DNA of 64,000 nt from Dryocola sp051297175 (GTDB lineage: Bacteria; Pseudomonadota; Gammaproteobacteria; Enterobacterales; Enterobacteriaceae): the NCBI RefSeq assembly GCF_051297175.1, contig NZ_JBINNY010000001.1:3720001-3784000 (forward strand), in the 5' to 3' direction. Below the pieces are notes generated by a model. The model did no database searches. It was not told where the DNA came from and saw only the letters and a list, made by a program, of their open reading frames with translations. Made by a program: the position numbers and the translations under genes. Shown piece after piece: positions 26,025-35,169 of the stretch (the first letter of the stretch is position 1; every line of letters starts with the position of its first letter).

Positions 26025-27584
26025 GTGCTCGATACCAACATGAAAACCCAACTCAAGGCCTACCTTGAGAGACTCACTAAACCTGTTGAGTTGATCGCCA
26101 CTCTGGATGACGGTGCTAAGTCATCGGAGATTAAGGAACTGCTGGCAGAAATCGCTGAATTATCTGACAAAGTTTCCTTTAGCATTAATAACGACCTGCC
26201 GGTGCGCAAGCCGTCGTTTTTGATTACTAACCCAGGTTCCGACAAGGGCCCGCGCTTTGCCGGCTCCCCGCTCGGCCACGAATTTACTTCTCTGGTGCTG
26301 GCACTGTTACAGACCGGGGGACACCCGTCGAAAGAATCCCAGGATCTGCTCGATCAGATCCGCGACATCGACGGCGATTTCCATTTTGAAACCTACTATT
26401 CGCTGTCGTGCCACAACTGCCCGGACGTGGTGCAGGCGCTGAACCTGATGAGCGTGCTGAATCCGCGCATCACCCATACCGCCATTGACGGCGGCGTGTA
26501 TCAGAATGAAATTCAGGAACGCAACGTGATGGGCGTTCCGGCGGTATTCCTGAACGGTAAAGAGTTCGGCCAGGGCCGCATGACGCTGGCTGAAATCGTC
26601 GGCAAAATTGACACCGGCGCGGAAAAACGCGCAGCACAAGCGTTGAACAAACGCGAAGCCTACGACGTGCTGATCGTCGGCAGCGGCCCTGCGGGCGCGG
26701 CGGCGGCGGTTTATGCGGCACGTAAAGGCATTCGTACCGGCCTGATGGGCGAGCGCTTTGGCGGCCAGGTGCTGGATACCGTTGATATCGAAAACTATAT
26801 TTCCGTGCCGAAAACCGAAGGCCAGAAGCTGGCTGGCGCGCTGAAGGCCCACGTTGATGATTACGACGTGGACGTGATTGATACCCAGAGCGCAAGCAGG
26901 CTGATTCCGGCGGCGTCCGAAGGGGGTTTACACCAGATTCAGACCGCGTCCGGCGCTACCCTGAGCGCGCGCAGCATCATCATTGCCACCGGCGCAAAAT
27001 GGCGCAACATGAACGTGCCGGGCGAAGACCAGTACCGCACCAAGGGCGTAACCTACTGCCCGCACTGCGACGGCCCGCTGTTTAAAGGCAAGCGCGTGGC
27101 GGTGATCGGCGGCGGCAACTCCGGCGTGGAGGCGGCAATCGATCTGGCAGGCCTGGTTGAGCACGTAACGCTGCTGGAATTTGCCCCAGAGATGAAGGCC
27201 GACCAGGTGCTGCAGAACAAACTGCGCAGCCTGAGCAACGTCGACGTCGTTCTGAACGCGCAAACGCTGGAAGTGAAAGGCGACGGCAGCAAGGTGACCG
27301 GCCTGCAGTATAAAGACCGCGTAACCGAAGCCGTGCACGACATCGCGCTGGCGGGGATTTTCGTGCAGATAGGCCTGCTGCCGAACACCAACTGGCTGGA
27401 AGGCAGCGTTGAGCGCAACCGCATGGGCGAAATCATCATCGATGCGAAGTGCGAAACGACCGTGAAGGGCGTATTTGCGGCGGGCGACTGCACAACCGTG
27501 CCTTACAAGCAGATTATTATCGCGACGGGCGAAGGCGCTAAAGCTTCCCTAAGCGCGTTTGATTATTTGATTCGCAATTCTTGA
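26025..27584 (+). CDS. ahpF: Alkyl hydroperoxide reductase subunit F
   Basis: NADH-dependent flavoprotein disulfide reductase that recycles AhpC. 519 residues (E. coli 521). N-terminal thioredoxin-like domain with SCHNC; then FAD domain VLIVGSGPAGAAAAVYAARKG, redox pair YCPHCDG, NADH site VIGGGNSGVEAAIDLAG and C-terminal GVFAAGDCTTVPYKQI. Start is GTG at 26025 with AGGGAGA upstream; E. coli begins at the equivalent codon (LDTNMKTQ). The longer open frame back to 25899 reads through the REPs and is not coding. Confidence 0.97.
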   Translation: MLDTNMKTQLKAYLERLTKPVELIATLDDGAKSSEIKELLAEIAELSDKVSFSINNDLPVRKPSFLITNPGSDKGPRFAGSPLGHEFTSLVLALLQTGGHPSKESQDLLDQIRDIDGDFHFETYYSLSCHNCPDVVQALNLMSVLNPRITHTAIDGGVYQNEIQERNVMGVPAVFLNGKEFGQGRMTLAEIVGKIDTGAEKRAAQALNKREAYDVLIVGSGPAGAAAAVYAARKGIRTGLMGERFGGQVLDTVDIENYISVPKTEGQKLAGALKAHVDDYDVDVIDTQSASRLIPAASEGGLHQIQTASGATLSARSIIIATGAKWRNMNVPGEDQYRTKGVTYCPHCDGPLFKGKRVAVIGGGNSGVEAAIDLAGLVEHVTLLEFAPEMKADQVLQNKLRSLSNVDVVLNAQTLEVKGDGSKVTGLQYKDRVTEAVHDIALAGIFVQIGLLPNTNWLEGSVERNRMGEIIIDAKCETTVKGVFAAGDCTTVPYKQIIIATGEGAKASLSAFDYLIRNS

Positions 27585-27591
27585 TGGGCGG

Positions 27592-27714
27592 CAGCGGTGG
27601 ATGGCGCTTCGCTTATCCACCGTACAAAACTAGCGCCGGATAAGCACTCGCTTCGTCCGACGTTATCAATATATGCCCTTACCGTAGGTCGGATAAGCGC
27701 CAGCGCCATCCGAC
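27592..27714. repeat. REP cluster between ahpF and the IprA-like gene
   Basis: A GGTGGATGGCGC...TTATCCACC unit, a degenerate middle unit near 27631-27661 (GCCGGATAAGC...GTCCGAC), and GTAGGTCGGATAAGCGC...CCATCCGAC at 27684-27714. Convergent gene gap. Confidence 0.75.
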
Positions 27715-27723
27715 TTTTCCACA

Positions 27724-28386
27724 TCAATAATCCTTCGGCAAATGCCGGATCCCCAGCAGCCTGCCGCGTCTTATCTCGATGTATTCGCCCTTTCTCAGCT
27801 CGCCCAGAATCGTCATTATCGTGCTGCGCGCCAGCTGCGTGCGCTGCTGAATGTAATCAGCGACGTTAATGTCACGACGCAGCTCCAGGGACATATCGCC
27901 TAACTCCATCAGCTTATTGCGAATCATCGTGTAGGAGTTGACGCCTACCAGCTGCTCGTCGCGCGCCGAAAATACCTGCAGGAACCAGGCGAAAATAGCT
28001 GCCACCGTTTGCCACTGCTGATGCTCGGTTATCGCGTCCAGGGCAACGCTCGCGGGTATTCTGTAGCCCTTGCAGGTGCTCTGCGCGACCAGATACCAGG
28101 AGCCGCGTGGCCGCACGGCTTCGGTAAGGCCAAAAATCATCGGCGCGCGCGCGGTGGTAAGCGTAAGCTCATCCAATCCGCGCACAAACCTGAACAAACC
28201 CTCGCTAAAGATAAAAATCGACTGTTGGCCATCTTCAAACGCATCGACCGCTTCGCCCTGCTCAAGCGTGCAGGGCGTGCCAAGGGGAGTCAGTAAAGCA
28301 CCCAAAGTTTCAAATTCAGCATTTGGCCGCTCCGGATAAGCAGTAAGCGTCATCGGCGTCTTCACCGAACCATCAGCATTATTCAT
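27724..28386 (-). CDS. IprA-like helix-turn-helix regulator (YaiV family)
   Basis: 220 residues with a CRP-like cyclic-nucleotide-fold N-terminal half (SIFIFSEGLFRFVRG...PMIFGLTEAV) and a C-terminal winged helix (VADYIQQRTQLARSTIMTILGELRKGEYIEIRRGRL). It resembles E. coli YaiV and Salmonella IprA, reported to affect hydrogen peroxide resistance. The start at 28386 has AAGGA six bases upstream, while the longer start at 28404 has none. It is convergent with ahpF, an interesting pairing for a regulator of peroxide resistance. Confidence 0.8.
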   Translation of the reverse strand: MNNADGSVKTPMTLTAYPERPNAEFETLGALLTPLGTPCTLEQGEAVDAFEDGQQSIFIFSEGLFRFVRGLDELTLTTARAPMIFGLTEAVRPRGSWYLVAQSTCKGYRIPASVALDAITEHQQWQTVAAIFAWFLQVFSARDEQLVGVNSYTMIRNKLMELGDMSLELRRDINVADYIQQRTQLARSTIMTILGELRKGEYIEIRRGRLLGIRHLPKDY

Positions 28387-28429
28387 GTCCGATCCTTTGT
28401 TCATTTTTATTACTGATATCTTAGCCGAT

Positions 28430-28455
28430 AAAAAAAGCGGCTTTCGCCGCTTTTT
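28430..28455 (-). terminator. Terminator downstream of cysS
   Basis: AAAAAAGCGGC TTTC GCCGCTTTTT: a 5-6 bp GC stem flanked by A and T runs, so it could work on both strands. It lies 22 bp after the cysS stop. Confidence 0.75.
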
Positions 28456-28476
28456 GAGGTTTTTCTTAGAAAAATG

Positions 28477-29865
28477 CTATTTTCTGCGCCAGGTCGTGCC
28501 CTGCGCGCCGTCTTCCAGCACGATGCCCATCTCGTTCAGACGGTCGCGCGCCTGGTCGGCAAGCGCCCAGTCTTTGGACTTACGAGCGTCGTTACGCTGC
28601 TTGATAAGCGCTTCAATTTCAGCTACTTCGCCGTCGTCCGCCTGTGCGCCGCTCTGCAGGAAGGCTTCCGGGTCCTGCTCCAGCAGGCCCAGCACGCCGG
28701 AAAGCTGGCGCAGCGCCGCCGCAAGGCCGTTTGCCGCCGTCACATCTTCCGCTTTCAGGCGGTTTACTTCGCGCGCCATGTCGAACAGCACGGAATAGGC
28801 TTCCGGCGTGTTGAAGTCGTCGTCCATGGCATCACGGAAGCGGGCTTCGAACGCTTCGCCACCGGCGGGCTGTGCGGCGCTGTCCGTGCCGCGCAGCGCG
28901 GTGTACAGGCGCTCCAGCGAAGTACGCGCCTGCTTGAGGTTCTCTTCGCTGTAGTTCAGCTGGCTGCGATAGTGGCCGGACATCAGGAAGTAGCGAATGG
29001 TTTCCGCGTCGTAATACTTTAATACGTCGCGCACGGTGAAGAAGTTGCCCAGCGATTTGGACATTTTCTCGCGGTCAACCATCACCATGCCGGAGTGCAT
29101 CCAGGTGTTCACGTACTCGCCGTCATGTGCGCAGGTGGACTGGGCGATTTCGTTTTCATGGTGCGGGAACATCAGGTCTGAGCCGCCGCCGTGAATGTCG
29201 AAATGGTTGCCGAGCTGCTTGCAGTTCATCGCCGAACATTCAATGTGCCAGCCCGGACGGCCTTCACCCCACGGTGACTGCCAGCTTGGCTCGCCCGGCT
29301 TGGACATCTTCCACAGCACGAAGTCCATCGGGTTGCGCTTCACGTCTGCGGCAACTTCCACGCGCGCGCCGGCCTGCAGCTGATCCAGATCCTGGCGTGA
29401 AAGCTTGCCGTAGGACGGGTCGGTTTCCACCGAAAACATCACGTCGCCGTTCGAGGCCACGTAGGCGTGGTTGCGCGCGATAAGCTGTTCAACTATTTCG
29501 ATGATTTCCGGGATATGTTTGGTGGCGCGCGGCTCGCTGTCCGGGCGCAGAATGTTGAGCGCGTCGAAATCTTTGTGCATTTCGGCGACCATCCTGTCCA
29601 CCAGCGCAACAAAATCTTCGCCGTTTTCGTGGGCGCGTTTAATGATTTTATCGTCAATATCGGTGATGTTGCGCACGTACTTCAGCTTGTAGCCGATAAA
29701 ACGCAGGTAGCGGGCAACGACGTCAAACGCCACGAAGGTACGGCCATGGCCGATGTGACACAGGTCGTAAACGGTGATACCACACACGTACATGCCAACT
29801 TCTCCGGCATGAATAGGTTTGAATTCCTCTTTTTGACGACTCATTGTATTGAAGATTTTTAACAT
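28477..29865 (-). CDS. cysS: Cysteinyl-tRNA synthetase
   Basis: 462 residues (E. coli 461), class I synthetase. HIGH motif as HIGHGRTFVAFD, zinc ligand Cys in MYVCGITVYD, KMSKS loop REKMSKSLGNF, and a C-terminal DALR/anticodon region. Divergent from ppiB, as in E. coli. Confidence 0.98.
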   Translation of the reverse strand: MLKIFNTMSRQKEEFKPIHAGEVGMYVCGITVYDLCHIGHGRTFVAFDVVARYLRFIGYKLKYVRNITDIDDKIIKRAHENGEDFVALVDRMVAEMHKDFDALNILRPDSEPRATKHIPEIIEIVEQLIARNHAYVASNGDVMFSVETDPSYGKLSRQDLDQLQAGARVEVAADVKRNPMDFVLWKMSKPGEPSWQSPWGEGRPGWHIECSAMNCKQLGNHFDIHGGGSDLMFPHHENEIAQSTCAHDGEYVNTWMHSGMVMVDREKMSKSLGNFFTVRDVLKYYDAETIRYFLMSGHYRSQLNYSEENLKQARTSLERLYTALRGTDSAAQPAGGEAFEARFRDAMDDDFNTPEAYSVLFDMAREVNRLKAEDVTAANGLAAALRQLSGVLGLLEQDPEAFLQSGAQADDGEVAEIEALIKQRNDARKSKDWALADQARDRLNEMGIVLEDGAQGTTWRRK

Positions 29866-30041
29866 CAGGAGATTCCGTGTCAGCGTGTGTAATAAGAATT
29901 GGCGTGTATGTTACCTCAAAATTTCACACGGAAGCAGTACGCTTTGCAAGGTGATGATCAAGTGCAGTTATGCTATAACAACCACCTTGTGTGGCGGCAC
30001 CGTCTGCCGGAACACTGTCTGACTAATATAGGATGCAGAGC

Positions 30042-30536
30042 ATGGTTACTTTTCACACTAATCACGGTGATATCATCATCAAAACTTTTGACGATAAAGC
30101 GCCAATTACCGTTAAAAACTTCCTGGACTACTGCCGCGAAGGTTTCTACGACAACACCATTTTCCACCGTGTGATCAACGGTTTTATGATCCAGGGCGGC
30201 GGTTTTGAACCTGGCATGAAGCAGAAAGAAACCAAAGACACCATTCAGAACGAAGCAAACAACGGCCTGAAAAACACCCGTGGCACCCTGGCGATGGCTC
30301 GCACCCAGGCACCACACTCCGCAAGCGCACAGTTCTTCATCAACGTGGCAGATAACGACTTCCTGAACTTCAGCGGCGAAAGCCTGCAGGGTTGGGGCTA
30401 CTGCGTATTTGCCGAAGTGGTTGAAGGCATGGACGTGGTTGATAAAATCAAGGGCGTTTCCACCGGCCGCAGCGGCATGCATCAGGACGTGCCGAAAGAA
30501 GACGTCATTATTAACAGCGTCACCGTCAGCGAGTAA
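30042..30536 (+). CDS. ppiB: Peptidyl-prolyl cis-trans isomerase B, cytoplasmic cyclophilin
   Basis: 164 residues, the E. coli length, beginning MVTFHTNHGDI. Cyclophilin core FHRVINGFMIQGGGF, GTLAMARTQAPHSASAQFFINV and GYCVFAEVVEGMDVVD. An in-frame ATG three codons earlier (30033) is possible; AGGA near 30030 favours 30042. Followed at 10 bp by lpxH. Confidence 0.97.
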   Translation: MVTFHTNHGDIIIKTFDDKAPITVKNFLDYCREGFYDNTIFHRVINGFMIQGGGFEPGMKQKETKDTIQNEANNGLKNTRGTLAMARTQAPHSASAQFFINVADNDFLNFSGESLQGWGYCVFAEVVEGMDVVDKIKGVSTGRSGMHQDVPKEDVIINSVTVSE

Positions 30537-30546
30537 TTCGCCGTCG

Positions 30547-31266
30547 ATGATCCTGTTTATTGCAGATTTACATCTCTGCTCAGAAGAACCGGCGATAACC
30601 GCCGGTTTTCTGCGTTTTCTGGCAGGCACGGCGCGGGAAGCGCAGGCGCTGTACATCCTCGGCGACCTGTTTGAAGCTTGGATTGGCGACGACGATCCCG
30701 AACCGCTGCACGGCGAAATCGCTTTAGCCATCAAAGCGTTGGTTGATTCAGGCGTCCCCTGCTATTTCATCCACGGCAACCGCGATTTCCTGCTCGGCAG
30801 GCGCTTTGCCCGCCTGAGCGGCATGACGCTGCTGCCGGAAGAAAAAGTCCTCGATCTGTACGGCCGCAGGGTGCTCATTCTGCACGGCGATACGCTTTGC
30901 ACGGACGACAACGGCTACCAGGCGTTTCGCCAGAAGGTGCACCAGCCCTGGCTGCAACGGCTGTTCCTCGCGCTGCCGCTGTTTATCCGCAAACGCGTGG
31001 CCGCCAAAATGCGCGCCGGAAGCAAGGCTGCCAATAGCAGCAAATCCCTCTCCATTATGGACGTGAATCAGCAGGCGGTTGTCGACGCCCTCACCCGCCG
31101 CGACGTGCAGTGGATGATCCACGGCCACACGCATCGCCCGGAAATTCACTCCCTGACCGCAAACGGCAAACCCGCTTTCCGCTGCGTGCTGGGCGCATGG
31201 CATACGGAAGGTTCGATGATCAAAGTCACCCCCGAAGACGTCGAGCTTATCGCGTTCGATTTTTAA
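30547..31266 (+). CDS. lpxH: UDP-2,3-diacylglucosamine diphosphatase
   Basis: Releases UMP from UDP-2,3-diacylglucosamine to give lipid X in lipid A synthesis; peripheral membrane metallophosphoesterase. 239 residues with FIADLHL, LGDLFEAWIGDD, HGNRDFLLG, LHGDTLCTDD and HGHTHRPEIH. The ATG at 30547 aligns with E. coli; the longer frame overlaps ppiB. No clear ribosome site, so translation may depend on ppiB. Confidence 0.96.
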   Translation: MILFIADLHLCSEEPAITAGFLRFLAGTAREAQALYILGDLFEAWIGDDDPEPLHGEIALAIKALVDSGVPCYFIHGNRDFLLGRRFARLSGMTLLPEEKVLDLYGRRVLILHGDTLCTDDNGYQAFRQKVHQPWLQRLFLALPLFIRKRVAAKMRAGSKAANSSKSLSIMDVNQQAVVDALTRRDVQWMIHGHTHRPEIHSLTANGKPAFRCVLGAWHTEGSMIKVTPEDVELIAFDF

Positions 31267-31299
31267 GTCGCAAGGCCGTTTTTCGCCGCTTTGTTAACC

Positions 31300-31315
31300 A
31301 CGCAACCGTTTTCCT
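31300..31315. promoter_or_regulatory. PurR operator upstream of purEK
   Basis: ACGCAACCGTTTTCCT matches the PurR consensus ACGCAAACGTTTGCGT at 13 of 16 positions and lies 90 bp before purE, as the E. coli purEK operator does. Confidence 0.85.
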
Positions 31316-31404
31316 TGTCCGATGTTCATGGTATTCTCACACTCCTTCTGACCGACCGCCCGACGTTCGGTGATGTTTGCACTTCCACAGGAGTTTTGAG
31401 ACGC

Positions 31405-31914
31405 ATGTCCTCCAACCAGACCCCGGCGCGTATCGCCATTGTCATGGGTTCCAAAAGTGACTGGGCCACCATGCAGTTTGCAGCAGAAATCCTTACCGCG
31501 CTTGAAGTCCCGCACCACGTCGAAGTCGTTTCCGCACACCGCACGCCGGATAAACTCTTTAGCTTTGCCGAACAGGCCGAAAGCAACGGTTACCAGGTGA
31601 TTATCGCGGGCGCGGGCGGTGCTGCGCATCTGCCGGGCATGCTGGCGGCTAAAACGCTGGTGCCGGTGCTGGGCGTGCCGGTGCAAAGTGCTGCGTTAAG
31701 CGGCGTGGACAGCCTCTATTCCATCGTACAGATGCCGCGCGGTATTCCGGTGGGCACGCTGGCGATTGGCAAAGCCGGTGCGGCAAACTCGGCGCTGCTG
31801 GCAGCACAAATCCTTGCCCTGCACGACCACGCGCTGCACAAGCGTCTGGCCGCATGGCGCAACGCGCAGACCGAAGAAGTGCTGGAAAATCCGGACCCGC
31901 GGGGTGAGGCATGA
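31405..31914 (+). CDS. purE: N5-carboxyaminoimidazole ribonucleotide mutase
   Basis: Class I PurE of 169 residues; converts N5-CAIR to CAIR in purine synthesis. MGSKSDWATM, VVSAHRTPDKL and GAGGAAHLPGM are diagnostic. ACAGGAG precedes the ATG at some distance. Overlaps purK by four bases (ATGA). Confidence 0.98.
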   Translation: MSSNQTPARIAIVMGSKSDWATMQFAAEILTALEVPHHVEVVSAHRTPDKLFSFAEQAESNGYQVIIAGAGGAAHLPGMLAAKTLVPVLGVPVQSAALSGVDSLYSIVQMPRGIPVGTLAIGKAGAANSALLAAQILALHDHALHKRLAAWRNAQTEEVLENPDPRGEA

Positions 31915-32981
31915 AGCGCGTCTGCGTTTTAGGCAACGGCCAGCTGGGCAGAATGCTGCGCCAGGCGGGCGAGCCGCTGGGCATCGCGGTGTATCCCGTG
32001 GGGCTTGACGCCGAGCCGGAAGCCGTCCCCTTCGCGCAGAGCGTGATCACCGCTGAAATCGAGCGCTGGCCCGAAACCGCCCTTACCCGCGAGCTGGCGC
32101 GCCACAACGCCTTTGTGAACCGCGATGTCTTCCCGATTATCGCCGACCGCCTGACGCAGAAAGAGATGTTCGACAGGCTGGGGCTGGCAACCGCCCCGTG
32201 GCAGCTGCTTTCCAGCCGCGACGAATGGGCCGACGTTTTTGAAACGCTGGGCGATCTGGCGATCGTTAAACGCCGCGTCGGCGGCTACGACGGTCGCGGC
32301 CAGTGGCGTTTACGCCGCGGCGAAACCAACCAACTGCCGGACGACTGCTACGGCGAGTGCATCGTTGAGCAGGGCATTAACTTTTCCGGCGAAGTTTCGC
32401 TTGTCGGCGCGCGCGGCCACGACGGCAGCACGGTGTTTTATCCGCTGACGCACAACCTGCACCAGGACGGCATTCTGCGCGCAAGCGTCGCCTTCCCGCA
32501 CGCCAACGCCGAGCAGCAAAGCGAAGCGGAAGACATGCTCAGCGCCGTGATGCACGAACTGAACTACGTCGGCGTGATGGCGATGGAGTGCTTTGTCACC
32601 CCGTCCGGCCTGCTGATTAACGAGCTGGCCCCGCGCGTGCACAACAGCGGGCACTGGACGCAGAACGGCGCGTCCATCAGCCAGTTCGAGCTGCATCTGC
32701 GCGCGATTGTCGATTTGCCGCTGCCGCAGCCTGTCGTTAACGCCCCGTCGGTGATGATCAACCTGATTGGCTCCGAGCTGAACTATAACTGGCTGAAGCT
32801 GCCGCTGGTGCACCTGCACTGGTACGACAAAGAGGTGCGCGAAGGCCGCAAGGTCGGGCATCTCAACCTAAACGACAGCGATACCGACAGGATGAGCGCG
32901 TCGCTCGAGGCGCTGGTTCCGCTGCTGTCCCCGGACTATGCGAGCGGCATCGCCTGGGCGCAGAGCAAGCTTCTTAAGTAG
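31911..32981 (+). CDS. purK: N5-carboxyaminoimidazole ribonucleotide synthase
   Basis: 356-residue ATP-grasp enzyme that makes N5-CAIR from AIR, bicarbonate and ATP. N-terminal VCVLGNGQLGRMLRQAG, ATP-grasp VKRRVGGYDGRGQW, EQGINFSGEVSLV and NELAPRVHNSGHWT. Coupled to purE by overlapping stop/start. Confidence 0.98.
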   Translation: MKRVCVLGNGQLGRMLRQAGEPLGIAVYPVGLDAEPEAVPFAQSVITAEIERWPETALTRELARHNAFVNRDVFPIIADRLTQKEMFDRLGLATAPWQLLSSRDEWADVFETLGDLAIVKRRVGGYDGRGQWRLRRGETNQLPDDCYGECIVEQGINFSGEVSLVGARGHDGSTVFYPLTHNLHQDGILRASVAFPHANAEQQSEAEDMLSAVMHELNYVGVMAMECFVTPSGLLINELAPRVHNSGHWTQNGASISQFELHLRAIVDLPLPQPVVNAPSVMINLIGSELNYNWLKLPLVHLHWYDKEVREGRKVGHLNLNDSDTDRMSASLEALVPLLSPDYASGIAWAQSKLLK

Positions 32982-32991
32982 CTACGTTTGC

Positions 32992-33286
32992 GGCGGGTGG
33001 CGCTTCGCTTACCCGCCCTACGAATCATCCGGAGCCGTAGGTCGGGTAAGGCGTAGGCCGCCATCCAACAATAATTTAAACAGTTTGTAGGTCGGATAAG
33101 CGCAGCGCCATCCGACAAGACGCACGGTATCGTAGGTCGGTTTGTAGGTCGGATAAGCAACGCGCCATCCGACGAAATACCCGGTATTTAGGTCGGTTTG
33201 TAGGTCGGATAAGCGCAGCGCCATCCGACAAGATGCACGGTATTACAGGCCGATTTGTAGGTCGGATAAGCGCAGCGCCATCCGAC
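32992..33286. repeat. REP cluster between purK and selU
   Basis: Six or so units with irregular spacing: GGCGGGTGGCGC...CCGCCCTAC at 32992, then units starting GTAGGTCGG near 33038, 33088, 33145, 33199 and 33257. Spacers share pieces (GTAGGTCGGTTT..., CACGGTAT) that look like decayed copies of a longer tandem unit. Fills most of the 410-bp purK-selU gap; no gene seen in it. Confidence 0.85.
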
Positions 33287-33391
33287 ATATTCCTTTTTAT
33301 AAAATACCCGCCGCACTTTCCCCTCTTTCTTTTCATGCCCAGCCAGCGCACAATCCCCCTCGTTTCGCCCCATTCGTCTTAAGGTTTATGC

Positions 33392-34507
33392 ATGATTAAC
33401 GCTCGTCCCGACTCTCAACATTACGAACAGCTGCTGCGCACCGATACCCCGCTTATCGACGTGCGCGCGCCGGTTGAATTCAGCCAGGGCGCTATGCCCG
33501 CCGCGCTTAATCTGCCGCTGATGTCGGATGAAGAACGAGCGGCCGTCGGCACCTGCTACAAGCAGCGCGGGCAGCAGGCGGCGGTTGAGCTGGGCCATAT
33601 TCTGGTCAACGGCAAGACCAAAGCCGCGCGCCTTGAAAGGTGGCTCGAGCAGTGTCGGCTCCATCCCGACGGCTATCTGTGCTGCGCGCGTGGCGGCATG
33701 CGTTCGCATATCGTCCAGCAGTGGCTGCGCGAAGCGGGCGTGAACTACCCGCTGGTAGACGGCGGTTACAAGGCGCTACGCCACTTCGCAGTACAGACCA
33801 TTGAAGCACGCGCGACGTGGCCGATGATCATGGTCAGCGGCAACACCGGCTGCGGCAAAACCATCCTGATCCGCTCGCTGCCTACCGGCGTCGATCTTGA
33901 AGGGCTGGCGCGCCACCGCGGCTCCTCGTTTGGCCGCACGATCGTCGAGCAGCCTTCACAGGCGAGCTTCGAAAACAACCTTGCCGTCACGCTGCTGAAA
34001 AAGAGCGAGGGCGCGCCGGTGACCTGGATTATCGAAGACGAAGGCCGCATGATCGGCTCGCGCCACATCCCGGAAACCTTCAGAGAAAACATGACGCGTT
34101 CGCCGATTGTGGTGATTGAAGACCCGTTCGAGGTGCGCCTGGAGCGCCTGAAAAACGAATACTTCGAGCAGATGAGCGCCGCGTTTTTGTCCGTAAGCGA
34201 TGAAGAAACCGCGTGGCGACACTACGGCGAATACCTGCATCACGGCCTGTTCGCCATTCGCCGCCGCCTGGGCATGGAACGTTTCCAGCAGTTCACCATG
34301 GTGCTGGACAAGGCGCTCGAACACCAGCGCAAGACCGGCTTAAGCGACGGGCATCTGGCGTGGCTTGCGCCGCTGCTGGAAGAATATTACGACCCGATGT
34401 ACCGCTACCAGCTGGGCAAAAAAGCGGGGCAAATCGTGTTTCGCGGGGATTATAGGCAGGTTGAATCCTGGCTGCGCAGCAGCAGCTACGTCAGCCAGGC
34501 AAAATAA
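33392..34507 (+). CDS. selU: tRNA 2-selenouridine/geranyl-2-thiouridine synthase
   Basis: 371 residues (YbbB/MnmH). N-terminal rhodanese domain with LIDVRAPVEFSQGAMP and catalytic Cys in LCCARGGMRS; C-terminal P-loop domain with VSGNTGCGKT. Replaces sulfur by selenium at wobble 2-thiouridine in tRNAs for Lys, Glu and Gln via a geranylated intermediate. Its stop is two bases from the convergent metI-like stop. Confidence 0.96.
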   Translation: MINARPDSQHYEQLLRTDTPLIDVRAPVEFSQGAMPAALNLPLMSDEERAAVGTCYKQRGQQAAVELGHILVNGKTKAARLERWLEQCRLHPDGYLCCARGGMRSHIVQQWLREAGVNYPLVDGGYKALRHFAVQTIEARATWPMIMVSGNTGCGKTILIRSLPTGVDLEGLARHRGSSFGRTIVEQPSQASFENNLAVTLLKKSEGAPVTWIIEDEGRMIGSRHIPETFRENMTRSPIVVIEDPFEVRLERLKNEYFEQMSAAFLSVSDEETAWRHYGEYLHHGLFAIRRRLGMERFQQFTMVLDKALEHQRKTGLSDGHLAWLAPLLEEYYDPMYRYQLGKKAGQIVFRGDYRQVESWLRSSSYVSQAK

Positions 34508-34509
34508 TC

Positions 34510-35169
34510 CTAGTGCCGGTCGCGCTTATCCGCGCGGCGGGCCAGATAGTCCCCCGCCATTTGCACCACCTGCACCAGCACGATCAGCGCCACCACGGTC
34601 ACCACCATTACCTGGGTTTCGTAGCGGTAATAGCCGTAGCGAATCGCCAGATCCCCCACGCCCCCGCCGCCCACTATGCCGGCCATCGCCGAGTAGCCGA
34701 TCAGGCTAACCAGCGTAATGGTTAACCCGCGCAGCAGGCCCGCGCTGGCTTCCGGCAGCAGGACGGTGCAGATGATGCGCATCGGGCTTGCGCCAAACGC
34801 CAGCGCCGCCTCGATAATCCCGCGATCCACCTCGCGCAGCGCCCCGTCAACCAGACGCGCGTAAAACGCGATCGCCGCGACGGAAAGTGGAACCGAGGCC
34901 GCAATTGGCCCAATCGTGTTACCCAGCAGAAACTGCGTCAGCGGCAGAAGCAGCACCAGCAGGATCACAAACGGCACCGAGCGCACGATGTTCACCACCA
35001 CCGAGCTGAACACGTTCAGCAGCCGGTTCTGCCAGAACAGGTGCCGGTCGGTAACAAAAATCAGGAAGCCGAGCGGCAGGCCGCCGACGATAGCCAGCAC
35101 CGTCGAGATGCCGAGCATCTGGAAGGTTTCGTTAAACGCGAGCAGCAGGTCCGCGACTAAATCATCCAT
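34510..35169 (-). CDS. MetI-family ABC importer permease
   Basis: 219 residues, five to six membrane helices, with the binding-protein-dependent permease EAA-like loop (ALAFGASPMRIICTVLLPEASAGLLRG). Matches MetI of the D/L-methionine importer and its paralogue SfbC of Salmonella, which is also near ybbB/selU. Overlaps the ATPase gene by eight bases. Last gene of the three-gene importer operon. Confidence 0.9.
   Translation of the reverse strand: MDDLVADLLLAFNETFQMLGISTVLAIVGGLPLGFLIFVTDRHLFWQNRLLNVFSSVVVNIVRSVPFVILLVLLLPLTQFLLGNTIGPIAASVPLSVAAIAFYARLVDGALREVDRGIIEAALAFGASPMRIICTVLLPEASAGLLRGLTITLVSLIGYSAMAGIVGGGGVGDLAIRYGYYRYETQVMVVTVVALIVLVQVVQMAGDYLARRADKRDRH

Noticed and set aside
33018..33373. 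Reverse open frames with GWRCAYPTYKPT repeats
   Set aside because: Translations of the purK-selU REP cluster.
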